A program made the translations under genes and the position numbers. 64,000 nt of DNA from an uncultured Bacilli bacterium. GTDB taxonomy: Bacteria; Bacillota_I; Bacilli_A; ML615J-28; CAG-313. This document shows positions 10,943-20,328 of this stretch, piece by piece. Position 1 is the stretch's first letter. Every line of letters begins with the position of its first letter. The stretch spans positions 1-64,000 of the forward strand of contig CATLBQ010000005.1 in the NCBI GenBank assembly GCA_949879765.1, read 5' to 3'. Under the pieces are notes generated by a model, which was given only the letters and a program-made list of their open reading frames with translations, did no database searches and was not told the origin of the DNA.

Positions 10943-11841
10943 AATTAGGTTCACATGTTAGCAATAATGGGCTTAAAATGTTGGTAGGAAGTGTCGAAGA
11001 GGCTGTTTCTTATGGTGCGAATTGTTTTATGGTATATTTAGGGGCGCCACAAAATACCTTCCGAAAAAAAATAGAAGACCAAAATGCCACTGAAGCTATT
11101 CAATTAGCAAAAACATATGGGATTGAGCCTGAAGATATCATTGTACATGCACCATATATTGTGAATTTAGCACAATCAGATGATGAAAAATTTGAATTTG
11201 CAGTACGATTTTTAACCCAAGAACTTCAAGGTGTTGGAGCGATTGGTGCAAAGTATATGGTACTTCATCCAGGTGCTCATGTAGGCAGTGGTGCAAATTA
11301 TGGGATTTCTCGGATAGCACAAGGTATTAATCAAATTTTATATCAGACAAGAGGGACAGATACTGTAATTGCTCTTGAAACTATGGCAGGGAAAGGGACT
11401 GAATGTGGTAAAACATTCGAAGAAATTGCAAAAATCATTGAGTTAGTAGACGATAAGCCGAGAATTGGTGTTTGCCTAGATACTTGTCATATTTTTGATG
11501 GTGGTTATGACATTGTTCATCAATACGAAACTACACTAGAACAATTTGATGATATCATTGGCTTTGATTATCTGAAAGTCATTCACGTCAATGATTCAAA
11601 AAATCCTCTTGGCTCACATAAGGATCGACATGAAAATATTGGCTTTGGATCAATTGGTTTTGAAACACTTGTGCGTATCATCACTGATGAACGATTTGCA
11701 ACAGTACCCAAAATATTAGAAACACCATATATTCCAGTGACAAAAGAAATTACCCTTCCTCCTTATAAGGAAGAAATTGCTATGATTCGATCAGGAGAAT
11801 TTGATCCCAATTTAAAAGAAAAAATTCAAACCAATCAATAA
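10939..11841 (+). CDS. nfo: Deoxyribonuclease IV (endonuclease IV)
   Basis: KLGSHVS, HPGAHVG, ALETMAGKGTECG, CLDTCHIFDGGYD, HVNDSKNPLGSHKDRHENIG; ATGA overlap with upstream gene. Confidence 0.94.
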   Translation: MKLGSHVSNNGLKMLVGSVEEAVSYGANCFMVYLGAPQNTFRKKIEDQNATEAIQLAKTYGIEPEDIIVHAPYIVNLAQSDDEKFEFAVRFLTQELQGVGAIGAKYMVLHPGAHVGSGANYGISRIAQGINQILYQTRGTDTVIALETMAGKGTECGKTFEEIAKIIELVDDKPRIGVCLDTCHIFDGGYDIVHQYETTLEQFDDIIGFDYLKVIHVNDSKNPLGSHKDRHENIGFGSIGFETLVRIITDERFATVPKILETPYIPVTKEITLPPYKEEIAMIRSGEFDPNLKEKIQTNQ

Positions 11842-11852
11842 AGGAAAAAAAT

Positions 11853-11880
11853 AAAGACACGCTCATTGAGGGTGTCTTTT
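11853..11880 (+). terminator. Rho-independent terminator
   Basis: AAAGACAC-GCTCATTGAG-GGTGTCTTTT. Confidence 0.65.
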
Positions 11881-11903
11881 GATTATAGTGTTGCATAGAA
11901 ATA

Positions 11904-12965
11904 CTACATTGGAGAAGCATGATTTTCGATCATTTTCAAAATTTCTTCTTTTAAAACCACTATGATGTCTTCTTCAGGTATTTTTCGAATGATTGTTCCT
12001 TTTTTGAATAGTAAGGCCTCATGATGACCTCCTGCTATGCCAATATCAGCATCCTTTGCCTCACCTGGTCCATTTACGGCACATCCCATAATGGCTACTT
12101 TTAATGGCGAATGCAAGGTATTTAAAAAAGTTTCAATTTCTTTGACAATAGGTTCCATTTGATAGTTGGTTCTCCCACAAGTAGGGCAACTAATTAAAGT
12201 AGGTTTTTGATAAAGTGAAAACATAGATAAAATTTCTTTTGCCACAGGAATTTCATCAAGAGGATTACCTGTCAAAGATACACGGATAGTCTGGCCAATG
12301 CCTTCATGCAAAAGTGTCCCTAAGGCATAGCTAGAGCGAATCGTACCAGAGTGGATAGTACCTGATTCTGTTAATCCAATATGAATGGGATAATCAAAAT
12401 GTTGATTCAGCATTCGATTGGCTTCAATTGTAGTTTCAATATCGGTTGCTTTAACACTTAAAACGAGGTTAAAAAAATCAAACGATTCAATTAACTCAAC
12501 ATATCGTTTCATGCACACTTCAAATGCAATAGGTGTAACACCGTATGTCTCATATATGTCATGTGGTAAAGAACCAGAATTAATACCAATTCGAATAGGA
12601 ATCCCTTTTTCTTTACAGATAGCGACAACAGCCTTTAAGTGGGCATCAGAACCAATATTTCCAGGATTGATTCGAATTTTGTCAGCCCCTGATTGAACTG
12701 CTAAAATAGCTAGTTTATAATCAAAGTGGATGTCCGCAACAATAGGCACTTGGACTTGCGCTTTAATTTTTTCGATACTCATTGCATCTAGTTCATCTAG
12801 AATGGCCAACCGGACTACTTGTGCACCAGCCAAAGTCAAATCGCGAATTTGTGAAATCGTTGCCTCAATATCTTTTGTTTTGGTATTGGTCATAGACTGA
12901 ATAACAATGGGATAATCTCCGCCTATGGCTATATTTCCAATCCATATCACTTTTTTCTTTTTCAT
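11904..12965 (-). CDS. ispG: 4-hydroxy-3-methylbut-2-en-1-yl diphosphate synthase IspG (GcpE)
   Basis: GGDYPIVIQSMTNTKTKD, RINPGNIG, CPTCGR, GCAVNGPGEAKDADIG. Confidence 0.94.
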   Translation of the reverse strand: MKKKKVIWIGNIAIGGDYPIVIQSMTNTKTKDIEATISQIRDLTLAGAQVVRLAILDELDAMSIEKIKAQVQVPIVADIHFDYKLAILAVQSGADKIRINPGNIGSDAHLKAVVAICKEKGIPIRIGINSGSLPHDIYETYGVTPIAFEVCMKRYVELIESFDFFNLVLSVKATDIETTIEANRMLNQHFDYPIHIGLTESGTIHSGTIRSSYALGTLLHEGIGQTIRVSLTGNPLDEIPVAKEILSMFSLYQKPTLISCPTCGRTNYQMEPIVKEIETFLNTLHSPLKVAIMGCAVNGPGEAKDADIGIAGGHHEALLFKKGTIIRKIPEEDIIVVLKEEILKMIENHASPM

Positions 12966-12980
12966 TGTGACTCCTTTTGA

Positions 12981-13008
12981 AAAAACTCTAAACTTTCATT
13001 TAGAGTTT
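12981..13008 (-). terminator. Hairpin terminator downstream of the 13007-13678 gene
   Basis: AAACTCTAAA-ctttca-TTTAGAGTTT followed by T-tract on the minus strand. Confidence 0.55.
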
Positions 13009-13678
13009 ATTGCTTATTTTCTTTTTTATGACTTGTTGCTTGTTTAGATGTTGTTTTTTTTTGAGTGGTTTTCTTTTTTGGTGTAGTAGGTGTAGTGGTT
13101 ACAACATCAATTTTTTTCTTTTTCTTTTTCCGTTGTGGCGAACGAATTCGACCTCTTCTTAAGAAATTATAAATGGTACTGCGTGAAGCTTCTACACCAT
13201 ATTGTTCTTGACATATTCTTGCAAATTCACTAAAATTGGTGCCTCGATATTCTTTACGATACAACTTACAAACAAAAGTACTGATTTCTGTATCATAGGT
13301 GTTATAAGGCTTGTAATTTTTATTTTTATGTACAACACCTTCAGTTCCTTCATTGAGGACTTGTCGCTTGAGGTTACGAACTTGTCTTGTGGTAATACCT
13401 AATTTTTTCGCTGCCTCTGTTCCATTGATTTCACCAAGTAATAATTTTTTAATTACACGAAGTTTTTTCTTCTCCACTTTTGAGAGCTTTCTTTTGGGTT
13501 TTTCCTCAAGTACACTAGGAGTGCCATCAGGATTTAGGCCATTAGCAGGTGTATCTTGTGGATTAGATTCATTGGTTTGGGGTGCTTCAGTAGTAAAAAT
13601 AGCTTGTTTTAATTCTTCAGCCATCATATCACTCCTTTCATCTACGACTATTATAGCACAATTAGACATTATTTTCAA
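13007..13678 (-). CDS. HTH protein resembling an isolated transposase N-terminal DNA-binding region with a Lys/Thr-rich tail
   Basis: KLRVIKKLLLGEINGTEAAKKLGITTRQVRNLKRQVLNEGTEGVVHKNK...SRSTIYNFLRRGRIRSP resembles the N-terminus of ISNCY/IS481-like transposases; no DDE catalytic core; start probably MMAEELK (~13624-13627). Confidence 0.7.
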   Translation of the reverse strand: MKIMSNCAIIVVDERSDMMAEELKQAIFTTEAPQTNESNPQDTPANGLNPDGTPSVLEEKPKRKLSKVEKKKLRVIKKLLLGEINGTEAAKKLGITTRQVRNLKRQVLNEGTEGVVHKNKNYKPYNTYDTEISTFVCKLYRKEYRGTNFSEFARICQEQYGVEASRSTIYNFLRRGRIRSPQRKKKKKKIDVVTTTPTTPKKKTTQKKTTSKQATSHKKENKQ

Positions 13679-13789
13679 ATTATATGATAGGAAATATTTA
13701 TAAAGTAAAACGTAGAAAAAAGATGGATATAAATCATATTCAAAGCCAAATCTCTAAAAAGGTGTTATAATACATTTAAGGAGGCAAGT

Positions 13790-14461
13790 ATGGCACTCAA
13801 AATTTTATATGAAGATAATCATTTACTGGTAGTAGAAAAACCCATCGGTATGCTTACACAAGCCGATTGCACACATGATGTAGACTTACTTACGCTATTA
13901 AAATTGTATTTGAAAGACAAATATCAAAAACCAGGACAAGTCTATTTAGGGCTTGTACATCGATTAGACCGAATGACAGGAGGGGTAATGGTATTTGCCA
14001 AAACGTCTAAGGCCGCAAGTCGTCTAGCTAGGCAAATACAAGATAAAAAGTGGAGCAAGAAATACTATGCTGTTGTTAGCGGAAAACTTCCTTTAAATGG
14101 CCATTTAGAAAACTATTTATATAAGGATGAACAAGAGGTAAAATCTTATGTGGGTAATGCAAAAAATGGCAAATTGGCTATTTTGGATTACCAAACAATC
14201 GGCTATCATCAAAATACCTCTTTAGTAGATGTCACACTACAAACAGGAAGACATCATCAAATTCGAGTACAATTTTCACATATCGGTCATCCCCTAGTAG
14301 GCGATGTGTTATATGGAAGTACACATCAACAAAATTTAATGTTATTTGCTTATGCCTTGTCGTTTGAACATCCGATTTCTAAGGAAAGGCTGCATTTTCA
14401 AATTTTACCTCATGACCAAAATTGGATAGCATATGATGCATATTTTTGCAAGAAAAATTAA
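13790..14461 (+). CDS. RluA-family pseudouridine synthase
   Basis: YEDNHLLVVEKPIGMLTQ, LVHRLDRMTGGVMVFAKTSKAA, TGRHHQIRVQFSHIGHPLVGD. Confidence 0.9.
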   Translation: MALKILYEDNHLLVVEKPIGMLTQADCTHDVDLLTLLKLYLKDKYQKPGQVYLGLVHRLDRMTGGVMVFAKTSKAASRLARQIQDKKWSKKYYAVVSGKLPLNGHLENYLYKDEQEVKSYVGNAKNGKLAILDYQTIGYHQNTSLVDVTLQTGRHHQIRVQFSHIGHPLVGDVLYGSTHQQNLMLFAYALSFEHPISKERLHFQILPHDQNWIAYDAYFCKKN

Positions 14462-14504
14462 TTTTGGATTCAATATGTTGATGGTGTTATATGAAACGTG
14501 TGGC

Positions 14505-14533
14505 TTGCAAAAAAATTGAAATTGTTGTATAAT
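14505..14533 (+). promoter_or_regulatory. Promoter upstream of metK
   Basis: TTGCAA - 17 bp - TATAAT. Confidence 0.6.
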
Positions 14534-14578
14534 AAATAAAAAATCAAGTAGAAAAACAAAGAAAAGGAAAGAAAAAAT

Positions 14579-15739
14579 ATGGGTCAAATCAATCAAAATA
14601 GAAGAATTTTTACATCAGAATCGGTGACGGAAGGTCATCCCGATAAGATTTGTGATCAAATTAGTGATGCAGTATTAGATGATATCCTTGCTCAAGACCC
14701 GAATGCACGCGTAGCTTGTGAAGTTTGTGTAACGACGGGATTGGTTCTTGTTATGGGGGAAATCACGACTACTGGATATTGTGATGTTCAAAAAATTGTT
14801 CGTAGTACAGTAGAAGAAATTGGTTACAACCGGGGAAAGTTTGGCTTTGATAGCGAAAATCTAGCCGTTTTAGTATCCCTCAAAGAGCAATCACCAGATA
14901 TTGCACTAGGTGTCGATGTAGATGGTGCAGGCGATCAAGGTATGATGTTTGGGTATGCTTGTAAGGAAACCGAAGAATTAATGCCACTACCGATTATTCT
15001 TGCTCATAAATTGGCAAGAAGACTATCAGAAATCCGAAAAAATGGCACCCATAAGGAATTAAGACCAGATGGAAAAACGCAAGTATCGGTAGAGTATGAT
15101 GAAAACCAACAAGCCATCCGAGTAGACACCATTGTGGTTTCAACTCAACATGATGAAGAAGTAGAACAAGAATATTTGCGAAAAATGATTATCGAAGAAG
15201 TCATTGTACCAATTATTCCTTGCCATTTGATGGATAAAGATACGCGTATTTTTGTGAATCCAACAGGAAAATTTGTGATTGGTGGTCCAAAAGGAGATTC
15301 AGGACTAACAGGAAGAAAAATCATTGTAGATACTTATGGAGGCTATGCACCACATGGTGGGGGAGCATTTAGTGGAAAAGATCCCACTAAGGTAGATCGA
15401 AGTGCTTGCTATATGGCCAGATATGTAGCCAAAAATTTGGTTGCAGCAGGATTTGCAGAAAGATTACAAATCCAATTATCGTATGCCATTGGTATTGCTG
15501 AACCTACTTCTATTTGTGTAGAAACATTTGGAACGTCTCAATATAGTGAAAAAGAATTAATTGATATTATCAATCAAAACTTTGATTTAACACCAAAAGG
15601 AATTATTGATTATCTAGATTTAAGAAGACCAATTTATAAAAAGACAGCTACATATGGTCACTTTGGAAGAGAAGATTTAGATTTACCTTGGGAAAAACTA
15701 GATAAAGTGGAGAAACTTAAAAAATATTTGACAAAATAA
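14579..15739 (+). CDS. metK: S-adenosylmethionine synthetase
   Basis: [65 protein letters not shown]. Confidence 0.96.
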   Translation: MGQINQNRRIFTSESVTEGHPDKICDQISDAVLDDILAQDPNARVACEVCVTTGLVLVMGEITTTGYCDVQKIVRSTVEEIGYNRGKFGFDSENLAVLVSLKEQSPDIALGVDVDGAGDQGMMFGYACKETEELMPLPIILAHKLARRLSEIRKNGTHKELRPDGKTQVSVEYDENQQAIRVDTIVVSTQHDEEVEQEYLRKMIIEEVIVPIIPCHLMDKDTRIFVNPTGKFVIGGPKGDSGLTGRKIIVDTYGGYAPHGGGAFSGKDPTKVDRSACYMARYVAKNLVAAGFAERLQIQLSYAIGIAEPTSICVETFGTSQYSEKELIDIINQNFDLTPKGIIDYLDLRRPIYKKTATYGHFGREDLDLPWEKLDKVEKLKKYLTK

Positions 15740-15750
15740 GGAGAGAAAAT

Positions 15751-17037
15751 ATGAAAATTTGTATTATCGGTGCAGGAAGCACTTATACACCTGAATTAGT
15801 CGAGGGAATAATCAATAAAAGGGATTCACTCCCCGTTACTGAAATTGATTTCATGGATATTGATGAAAGAAAACTCAATATTGTAGGTAGTTTATGTCAA
15901 AGAATGATTACATCTGCGGAATTACCTTGTACAACTCGGTTGGTTTTAAATGATTATGCTACCGCACTAAAAGGTGCCGATTTTGTATTGGCCCAAATTC
16001 GTGTTGGGAAATTGCCTGCACGTGTAAAAGATGAAAAAATTCCTCTAAAATACAATTTGATTGGACAAGAAACATGTGGTATTGGAGGGATGTTTAAAGG
16101 ACTAAGAACCATCCCAGTGATGATGAAAATTGTTAAGATGATGGAAGAATATTGTCCACAGGCGTGGTTAATTAATTTCTCGAATCCATCGGGTATGATT
16201 GCTGAAGCACTTTTGAATTATACTAATGTTAAAATGATGGGTCTTTGTAATGTGCCTATCAACACAATAGATGGAATCAAACGTAACATGAATTTACCAA
16301 ATGCGAATATTGAATATATGGGGTTGAATCATTTTGCCTACATTACAAAAATTGAACAAGATGGCAAAGACTATTTGCAAGATGCATTAGCAGCAGGGTT
16401 GAATAGTGAATCAATGAAGAATATTCCTGCGAGTGGTTTTACAAAAGAGCAAATAGCTGCGATTGGTGCAATTCCTACTTCTTATTTGGAGTATTACTAT
16501 TTTAAAAATAGTAAGTTAGAGAAGTTGAAACAGGCCCCTAAAACACGTGGGGAAATCTGTATGGAAATTGAAGAAGAATTGCTAAAAATCTATCAAGATA
16601 ACGAATTACATGTAAAGCCAGCACAACTTTCTAAGCGTGGTGGTGCAAGATATTCAGAAGTAGCTATCTCTTTGGTGGATTCAATTTGGAATGACAAACA
16701 AGACGTACAAGTCGTAAATGTATTGAATCAAGGGGCTATTCCTTTCTTAGATGATCATAATGCAATTGAAATTAGAGCAGTGATTGGCAAAGATGGTGCT
16801 AAACCACTTCCATTAGAGGGGGCAGTGAATGATCACATCAAAGAATATATTCAACAAGTAAAAGCATATGAAAAACACGCGGTAAAAGCAGCCATTTATG
16901 GAGATAAAATTGAAGCGATGCGTGCATTGATGTCGAATCCGCTTGTTGCTGATTTACAGACGGCTTCTGATTGTTTTGATGAGTTGCTTGAGGCCCATAA
17001 GGAATATTTGCCACAGTTTTTTAAAGAGGAAAAATAA
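15751..17037 (+). CDS. Glycoside hydrolase family 4 (6-phospho-beta-glucosidase-like)
   Basis: MKICIIGAGSTYTPELVEGI, NFSNPSGMIAEAL, GLCNVPIN, GLNHFAYITKI. Confidence 0.9.
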   Translation: MKICIIGAGSTYTPELVEGIINKRDSLPVTEIDFMDIDERKLNIVGSLCQRMITSAELPCTTRLVLNDYATALKGADFVLAQIRVGKLPARVKDEKIPLKYNLIGQETCGIGGMFKGLRTIPVMMKIVKMMEEYCPQAWLINFSNPSGMIAEALLNYTNVKMMGLCNVPINTIDGIKRNMNLPNANIEYMGLNHFAYITKIEQDGKDYLQDALAAGLNSESMKNIPASGFTKEQIAAIGAIPTSYLEYYYFKNSKLEKLKQAPKTRGEICMEIEEELLKIYQDNELHVKPAQLSKRGGARYSEVAISLVDSIWNDKQDVQVVNVLNQGAIPFLDDHNAIEIRAVIGKDGAKPLPLEGAVNDHIKEYIQQVKAYEKHAVKAAIYGDKIEAMRALMSNPLVADLQTASDCFDELLEAHKEYLPQFFKEEK

Positions 17038-18036
17038 ATGAAACAATATGTTATTGGTGTAGATGGTGGCAACACCAAAACCGATTATTTATTATTTGAT
17101 CTAAATGGTAATTTTATAGATGGGATGAGAAAAGGGACATGTAGCCATGAAGTACCTAGTGTAGGGGGATTTGATGGTGCGTGTCGCATCATGAAAGAAA
17201 ATATTGACTGTCTCCTCAAACGCCATCAACTTCAAATCACAGATGTAGTAGCAGGTGTTTTTGGATTAGCAGGTGTTGATGCACCTTTTCAAAAGGCAGC
17301 ATTAGAAGAAGCCATTCGAAAAATCGGTTTTACTAACTATCAAGTTGTAAATGATGGATTTTTAGGAATAAAGGCAGCATCTCCTACTGGAACAGGGGTA
17401 TGTTCAATCAATGGAACAGGTACTGTAAATGTTGGAATTGATGAAGAAGGCAATTGGATGCAAGTTGGCGGAATCGGATATGTGGCAGGAGACGAGGGAG
17501 GTGGATCCTTCTTATCGCGTGCAGCGGTTAGACTCGCTTTTGATGCATGTTTTCGTTTTGGCCCAAAAACAAAGATCACAGAAGACGTATTTGCCATGTA
17601 TCAAATTACAGATAAAAAGGAATTTAGCGATGCGATAGTAGGTCAAACAATAAATTCAACATATCTTATACAAGCTTTATTCAAAAGAGCAAATGAAGGA
17701 GATGAACCTGCCATTCAAGTCTTAGAAACTGCAGGTGAAAATATGGCGAAATCTATTGCAGGAGTCATCCAAGAGATTCATTTGCAAGATCCTATTCATG
17801 TGATTTTAGCTGGCTCTGTTTGGTCTAAGGCAACCAGTCCACATATGCAACGTAAATTTGAAGAAGTAGTACAAATGTTATCGCATAGGAGTTGTCAATT
17901 TATTGTCCTAAAAGAACCGCCTGTTTTAGGTGCCATTCTTTGGGCTTTAGAACTGGCAAGTGGTAGAGTTCCAGATTTAGCGATGAAATCTAAAGTATTA
18001 ACAGAAATCATCAAATATCAAAATCAAGTAGCATAA
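17038..18036 (+). CDS. BadF/BadG/BcrA/BcrD-type ATPase family (N-acetylglucosamine-kinase-like sugar kinase)
   Basis: GVDGGNTKTDYLLFDLNG, GTGTVNVG, GGIGYVAGDEGGGSFLSRAAVR. Confidence 0.85.
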   Translation: MKQYVIGVDGGNTKTDYLLFDLNGNFIDGMRKGTCSHEVPSVGGFDGACRIMKENIDCLLKRHQLQITDVVAGVFGLAGVDAPFQKAALEEAIRKIGFTNYQVVNDGFLGIKAASPTGTGVCSINGTGTVNVGIDEEGNWMQVGGIGYVAGDEGGGSFLSRAAVRLAFDACFRFGPKTKITEDVFAMYQITDKKEFSDAIVGQTINSTYLIQALFKRANEGDEPAIQVLETAGENMAKSIAGVIQEIHLQDPIHVILAGSVWSKATSPHMQRKFEEVVQMLSHRSCQFIVLKEPPVLGAILWALELASGRVPDLAMKSKVLTEIIKYQNQVA

Positions 18037-18062
18037 AAAGATACTTTTGTATCTTTTTATTT
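18035..18062 (+). terminator. Rho-independent terminator
   Basis: AAAAAGATAC-ttttg-TATCTTTTTATTTTT hairpin. Confidence 0.7.
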
Positions 18063-18348
18063 TTTATAAAAAATAATTCTTGCACACAATAGGAATCTTT
18101 CTTATCTATATATTCATTGTTTGTATATTCAGTTGTGTGAAAAAGAAGAGTCTAAAATACAAGATTGAAACAAATGATAATATAACAGAAGAGTATACAA
18201 CTGTAGCGGATGAATTTGAAAATGGCAATCATATTTTAGTCATACCTTACCAATCCGCTTTTTTCTAAAGAGACCTTAGATTTTTAAACGATACTGAATG
18301 CGATGAAAAGTGCATTTTTTGTTATCTCGATGCTTTTTGGTATATAAC

Positions 18349-18377
18349 TTGAAAAAAAATACCAAATTTGGTATAAT
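18349..18377 (+). promoter_or_regulatory. argS promoter with embedded 16-bp perfect palindrome
   Basis: TTGAAA - 17 bp - TATAAT; ATACCAAATTTGGTAT palindrome at 18359-18374. Confidence 0.55.
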
Positions 18378-18404
18378 AATTATACTAAAAGACAAAAGAT
18401 AATA

Positions 18405-20078
18405 ATGGTGAATAAGATGTTAAAAAAATTAAAAGAAACAATCAAAATAGGAATATTTTCTGCAATCGAAGTACTAGGCTATGCTAGTTCAGAAGGCATT
18501 TCTAGTAGTGAAGATATTATTTTAGAAATACCAAAAGATAAAGGACATGGCGATTATGCAACCAACACAGCAATGCGTTTATCCAAGGTTGCTAAAAAGA
18601 AACCACTAGATATTGCAAATGAAATCGTTTCTCATCTAGATGCATCCGCAATGCACATCTCACATATTGAGGTTGCAGGTCCAGGATTTATTAATTTAAC
18701 AGTAGATAAAAATTATCTATTAGATGTAGTTCTTCAAATCAATCAAATAGGAAGTGATTATGGTCAATCTCATGTAGGTAATAATCAAAAAATATGCTTA
18801 GAATTTGTTTCTGCTAATCCGACTGGATATTTACATGTGGGACATGGCCGTGGGGCTGCCTATGGTGATTCATTAGCTAGCATAATGAAAAAAGCCGGTT
18901 ATCAAGTGCACAAAGAGCACTATGTGAATGATGCAGGCAATCAAATCACCAATATGGCTTATAGTGTATATGAGCGATATAAAGAATTATTTGGCTTACC
19001 GATTGAAATGAAGGATGACTATTATCACGGCAAAGAGATTATTCAAGTTGCTGAAGAAATCAAACGTGAATTTGGTGATCAATATATTGATCATTTTGAT
19101 ATATCATTTTTTAAAGTCTATGGAACAAAACGCTTATTAGCCAATTTACAACATGACTTAGAACGTTTTCGTGTGACGTTTGATACTTGGTTTAGTGAAA
19201 AAAGTTTATATGAAAGTGGCGCAGTAGAAGGCGTATTGGCTCTTTTGAATGAAAAAGGGTATACTTATACCAAAGATGGTGCCCTTTGGCTTGAAACTAC
19301 ACGCTATACAGATGAGAAGGATCGTGTAATCATTAAAACAGATGGAAGTTATACGTATTTGTTGCCTGATATTGCTTATCATGCTAATAAATTATCCCGA
19401 GGATATGATCATTTGATTGATGTGCTTGGCGCAGATCATCATGGATACATTGATCGTTTGAAGGCTGCCGTATCTATGGTTGGAGGTGATGCCCATCTGA
19501 TTGATGTAGAAATTTTGCAAATGGTACGCGTCATTGAGAATGGTACGGAAGTAAAAATGAGTAAGCGAAGTGGAAAGGCAATTACATTGATTGATTTAAT
19601 TGAAGAAGTTGGTACTGATGCCCTTCGTTATTTCTATGTTGCAAAATCTCTCAGTACACATATGGATTTGGATTTGGACTTGATGAAACAAAAGAGTAAT
19701 GATAATCCAGTTTTTTATGCTCAATATGCTCATGCGAGAATTTGTAGTATATTTAAAAATGCCGAAGATGCAGGTATCGTATTTGAACCTGTAACGACAT
19801 TTACACAAATTGATCCTGCAACTGTGAATCAATTGTGTATCACTTTATTACAATATCCAAGTATAGTAGAAGAAGTTGCTCAAAAAAGGTTAGTCCATAA
19901 GATGACACATTATATTGATGAACTGGCTTATCAGTTGCATAGTTATTATAATGATCAAAAAGTCATTACAGAGGATAAGACATTAGTGATGGAAAAATTG
20001 ACCGTTTTACAAGCGGTACGCACTGTGTTAGCAGATGCTTTGTCATTGATTGGTGTTAGTGCTCCTGTAAAAATGTAA
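18405..20078 (+). CDS. argS: Arginyl-tRNA synthetase
   Basis: EFVSANPTGYLHVGHGRGAAYGDSLA (HIGH motif), EVKMSKRSGKAITL, YAHARICSI; likely start MLKKLKET at 18417. Confidence 0.94.
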   Translation: MVNKMLKKLKETIKIGIFSAIEVLGYASSEGISSSEDIILEIPKDKGHGDYATNTAMRLSKVAKKKPLDIANEIVSHLDASAMHISHIEVAGPGFINLTVDKNYLLDVVLQINQIGSDYGQSHVGNNQKICLEFVSANPTGYLHVGHGRGAAYGDSLASIMKKAGYQVHKEHYVNDAGNQITNMAYSVYERYKELFGLPIEMKDDYYHGKEIIQVAEEIKREFGDQYIDHFDISFFKVYGTKRLLANLQHDLERFRVTFDTWFSEKSLYESGAVEGVLALLNEKGYTYTKDGALWLETTRYTDEKDRVIIKTDGSYTYLLPDIAYHANKLSRGYDHLIDVLGADHHGYIDRLKAAVSMVGGDAHLIDVEILQMVRVIENGTEVKMSKRSGKAITLIDLIEEVGTDALRYFYVAKSLSTHMDLDLDLMKQKSNDNPVFYAQYAHARICSIFKNAEDAGIVFEPVTTFTQIDPATVNQLCITLLQYPSIVEEVAQKRLVHKMTHYIDELAYQLHSYYNDQKVITEDKTLVMEKLTVLQAVRTVLADALSLIGVSAPVKM

Positions 20079-20083
20079 AAAAA

Positions 20084-20119
20084 GAAGTGTATCCAAAATA
20101 AATGTGGATACACTTTTAT
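20084..20119. terminator. Bidirectional terminator between argS and convergent tRNA-Arg
   Basis: AAGTGTATCCA-aaataaatg-TGGATACACTT flanked by A-run and T-run. Confidence 0.75.
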
Positions 20120-20126
20120 TACAATA

Positions 20127-20201
20127 TGGCGCCCCTAAAAGGAATCGAACCTTTATCACAAGAATCGGAATCTTGCATTTTATCCATTAAACTATAGGGA
20201 C
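20127..20201 (-). tRNA. tRNA-Arg (anticodon CCG), CCA encoded
   Basis: Reverse complement folds as gtcccta/taggggc acceptor, caaga-ttCCGat-tcttg anticodon arm, aaagg-ttcgatt-ccttt T arm, 3' gCCA. Confidence 0.92.
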
Positions 20202-20328
20202 ATATGATTTATTATAGCATGATATGAAAAAAAAAACCTTAAAATAGCATAAAAAAACGCTTATCAAAAACTTGAAAAAGACTTCAAAATATGGTATAAT
20301 ATAGATAATATGGAAAGAAGGTGTAAAA

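Noticed and set aside
13007-13678. Active insertion sequence
   Set aside because: No DDE catalytic region, terminal inverted repeats or target-site duplications were apparent.
14462-14578. SAM riboswitch upstream of metK
   Set aside because: Only ~115 nt, occupied by a good promoter close to the start codon; no SAM-I/SMK-type conserved elements recognised.
18037-18404. T-box leader for argS (and before ileS at 22064-22071)
   Set aside because: No T-box TGG.N.CCGCG-like sequence or antiterminator seen; ileS starts 8 bp after ylmH.
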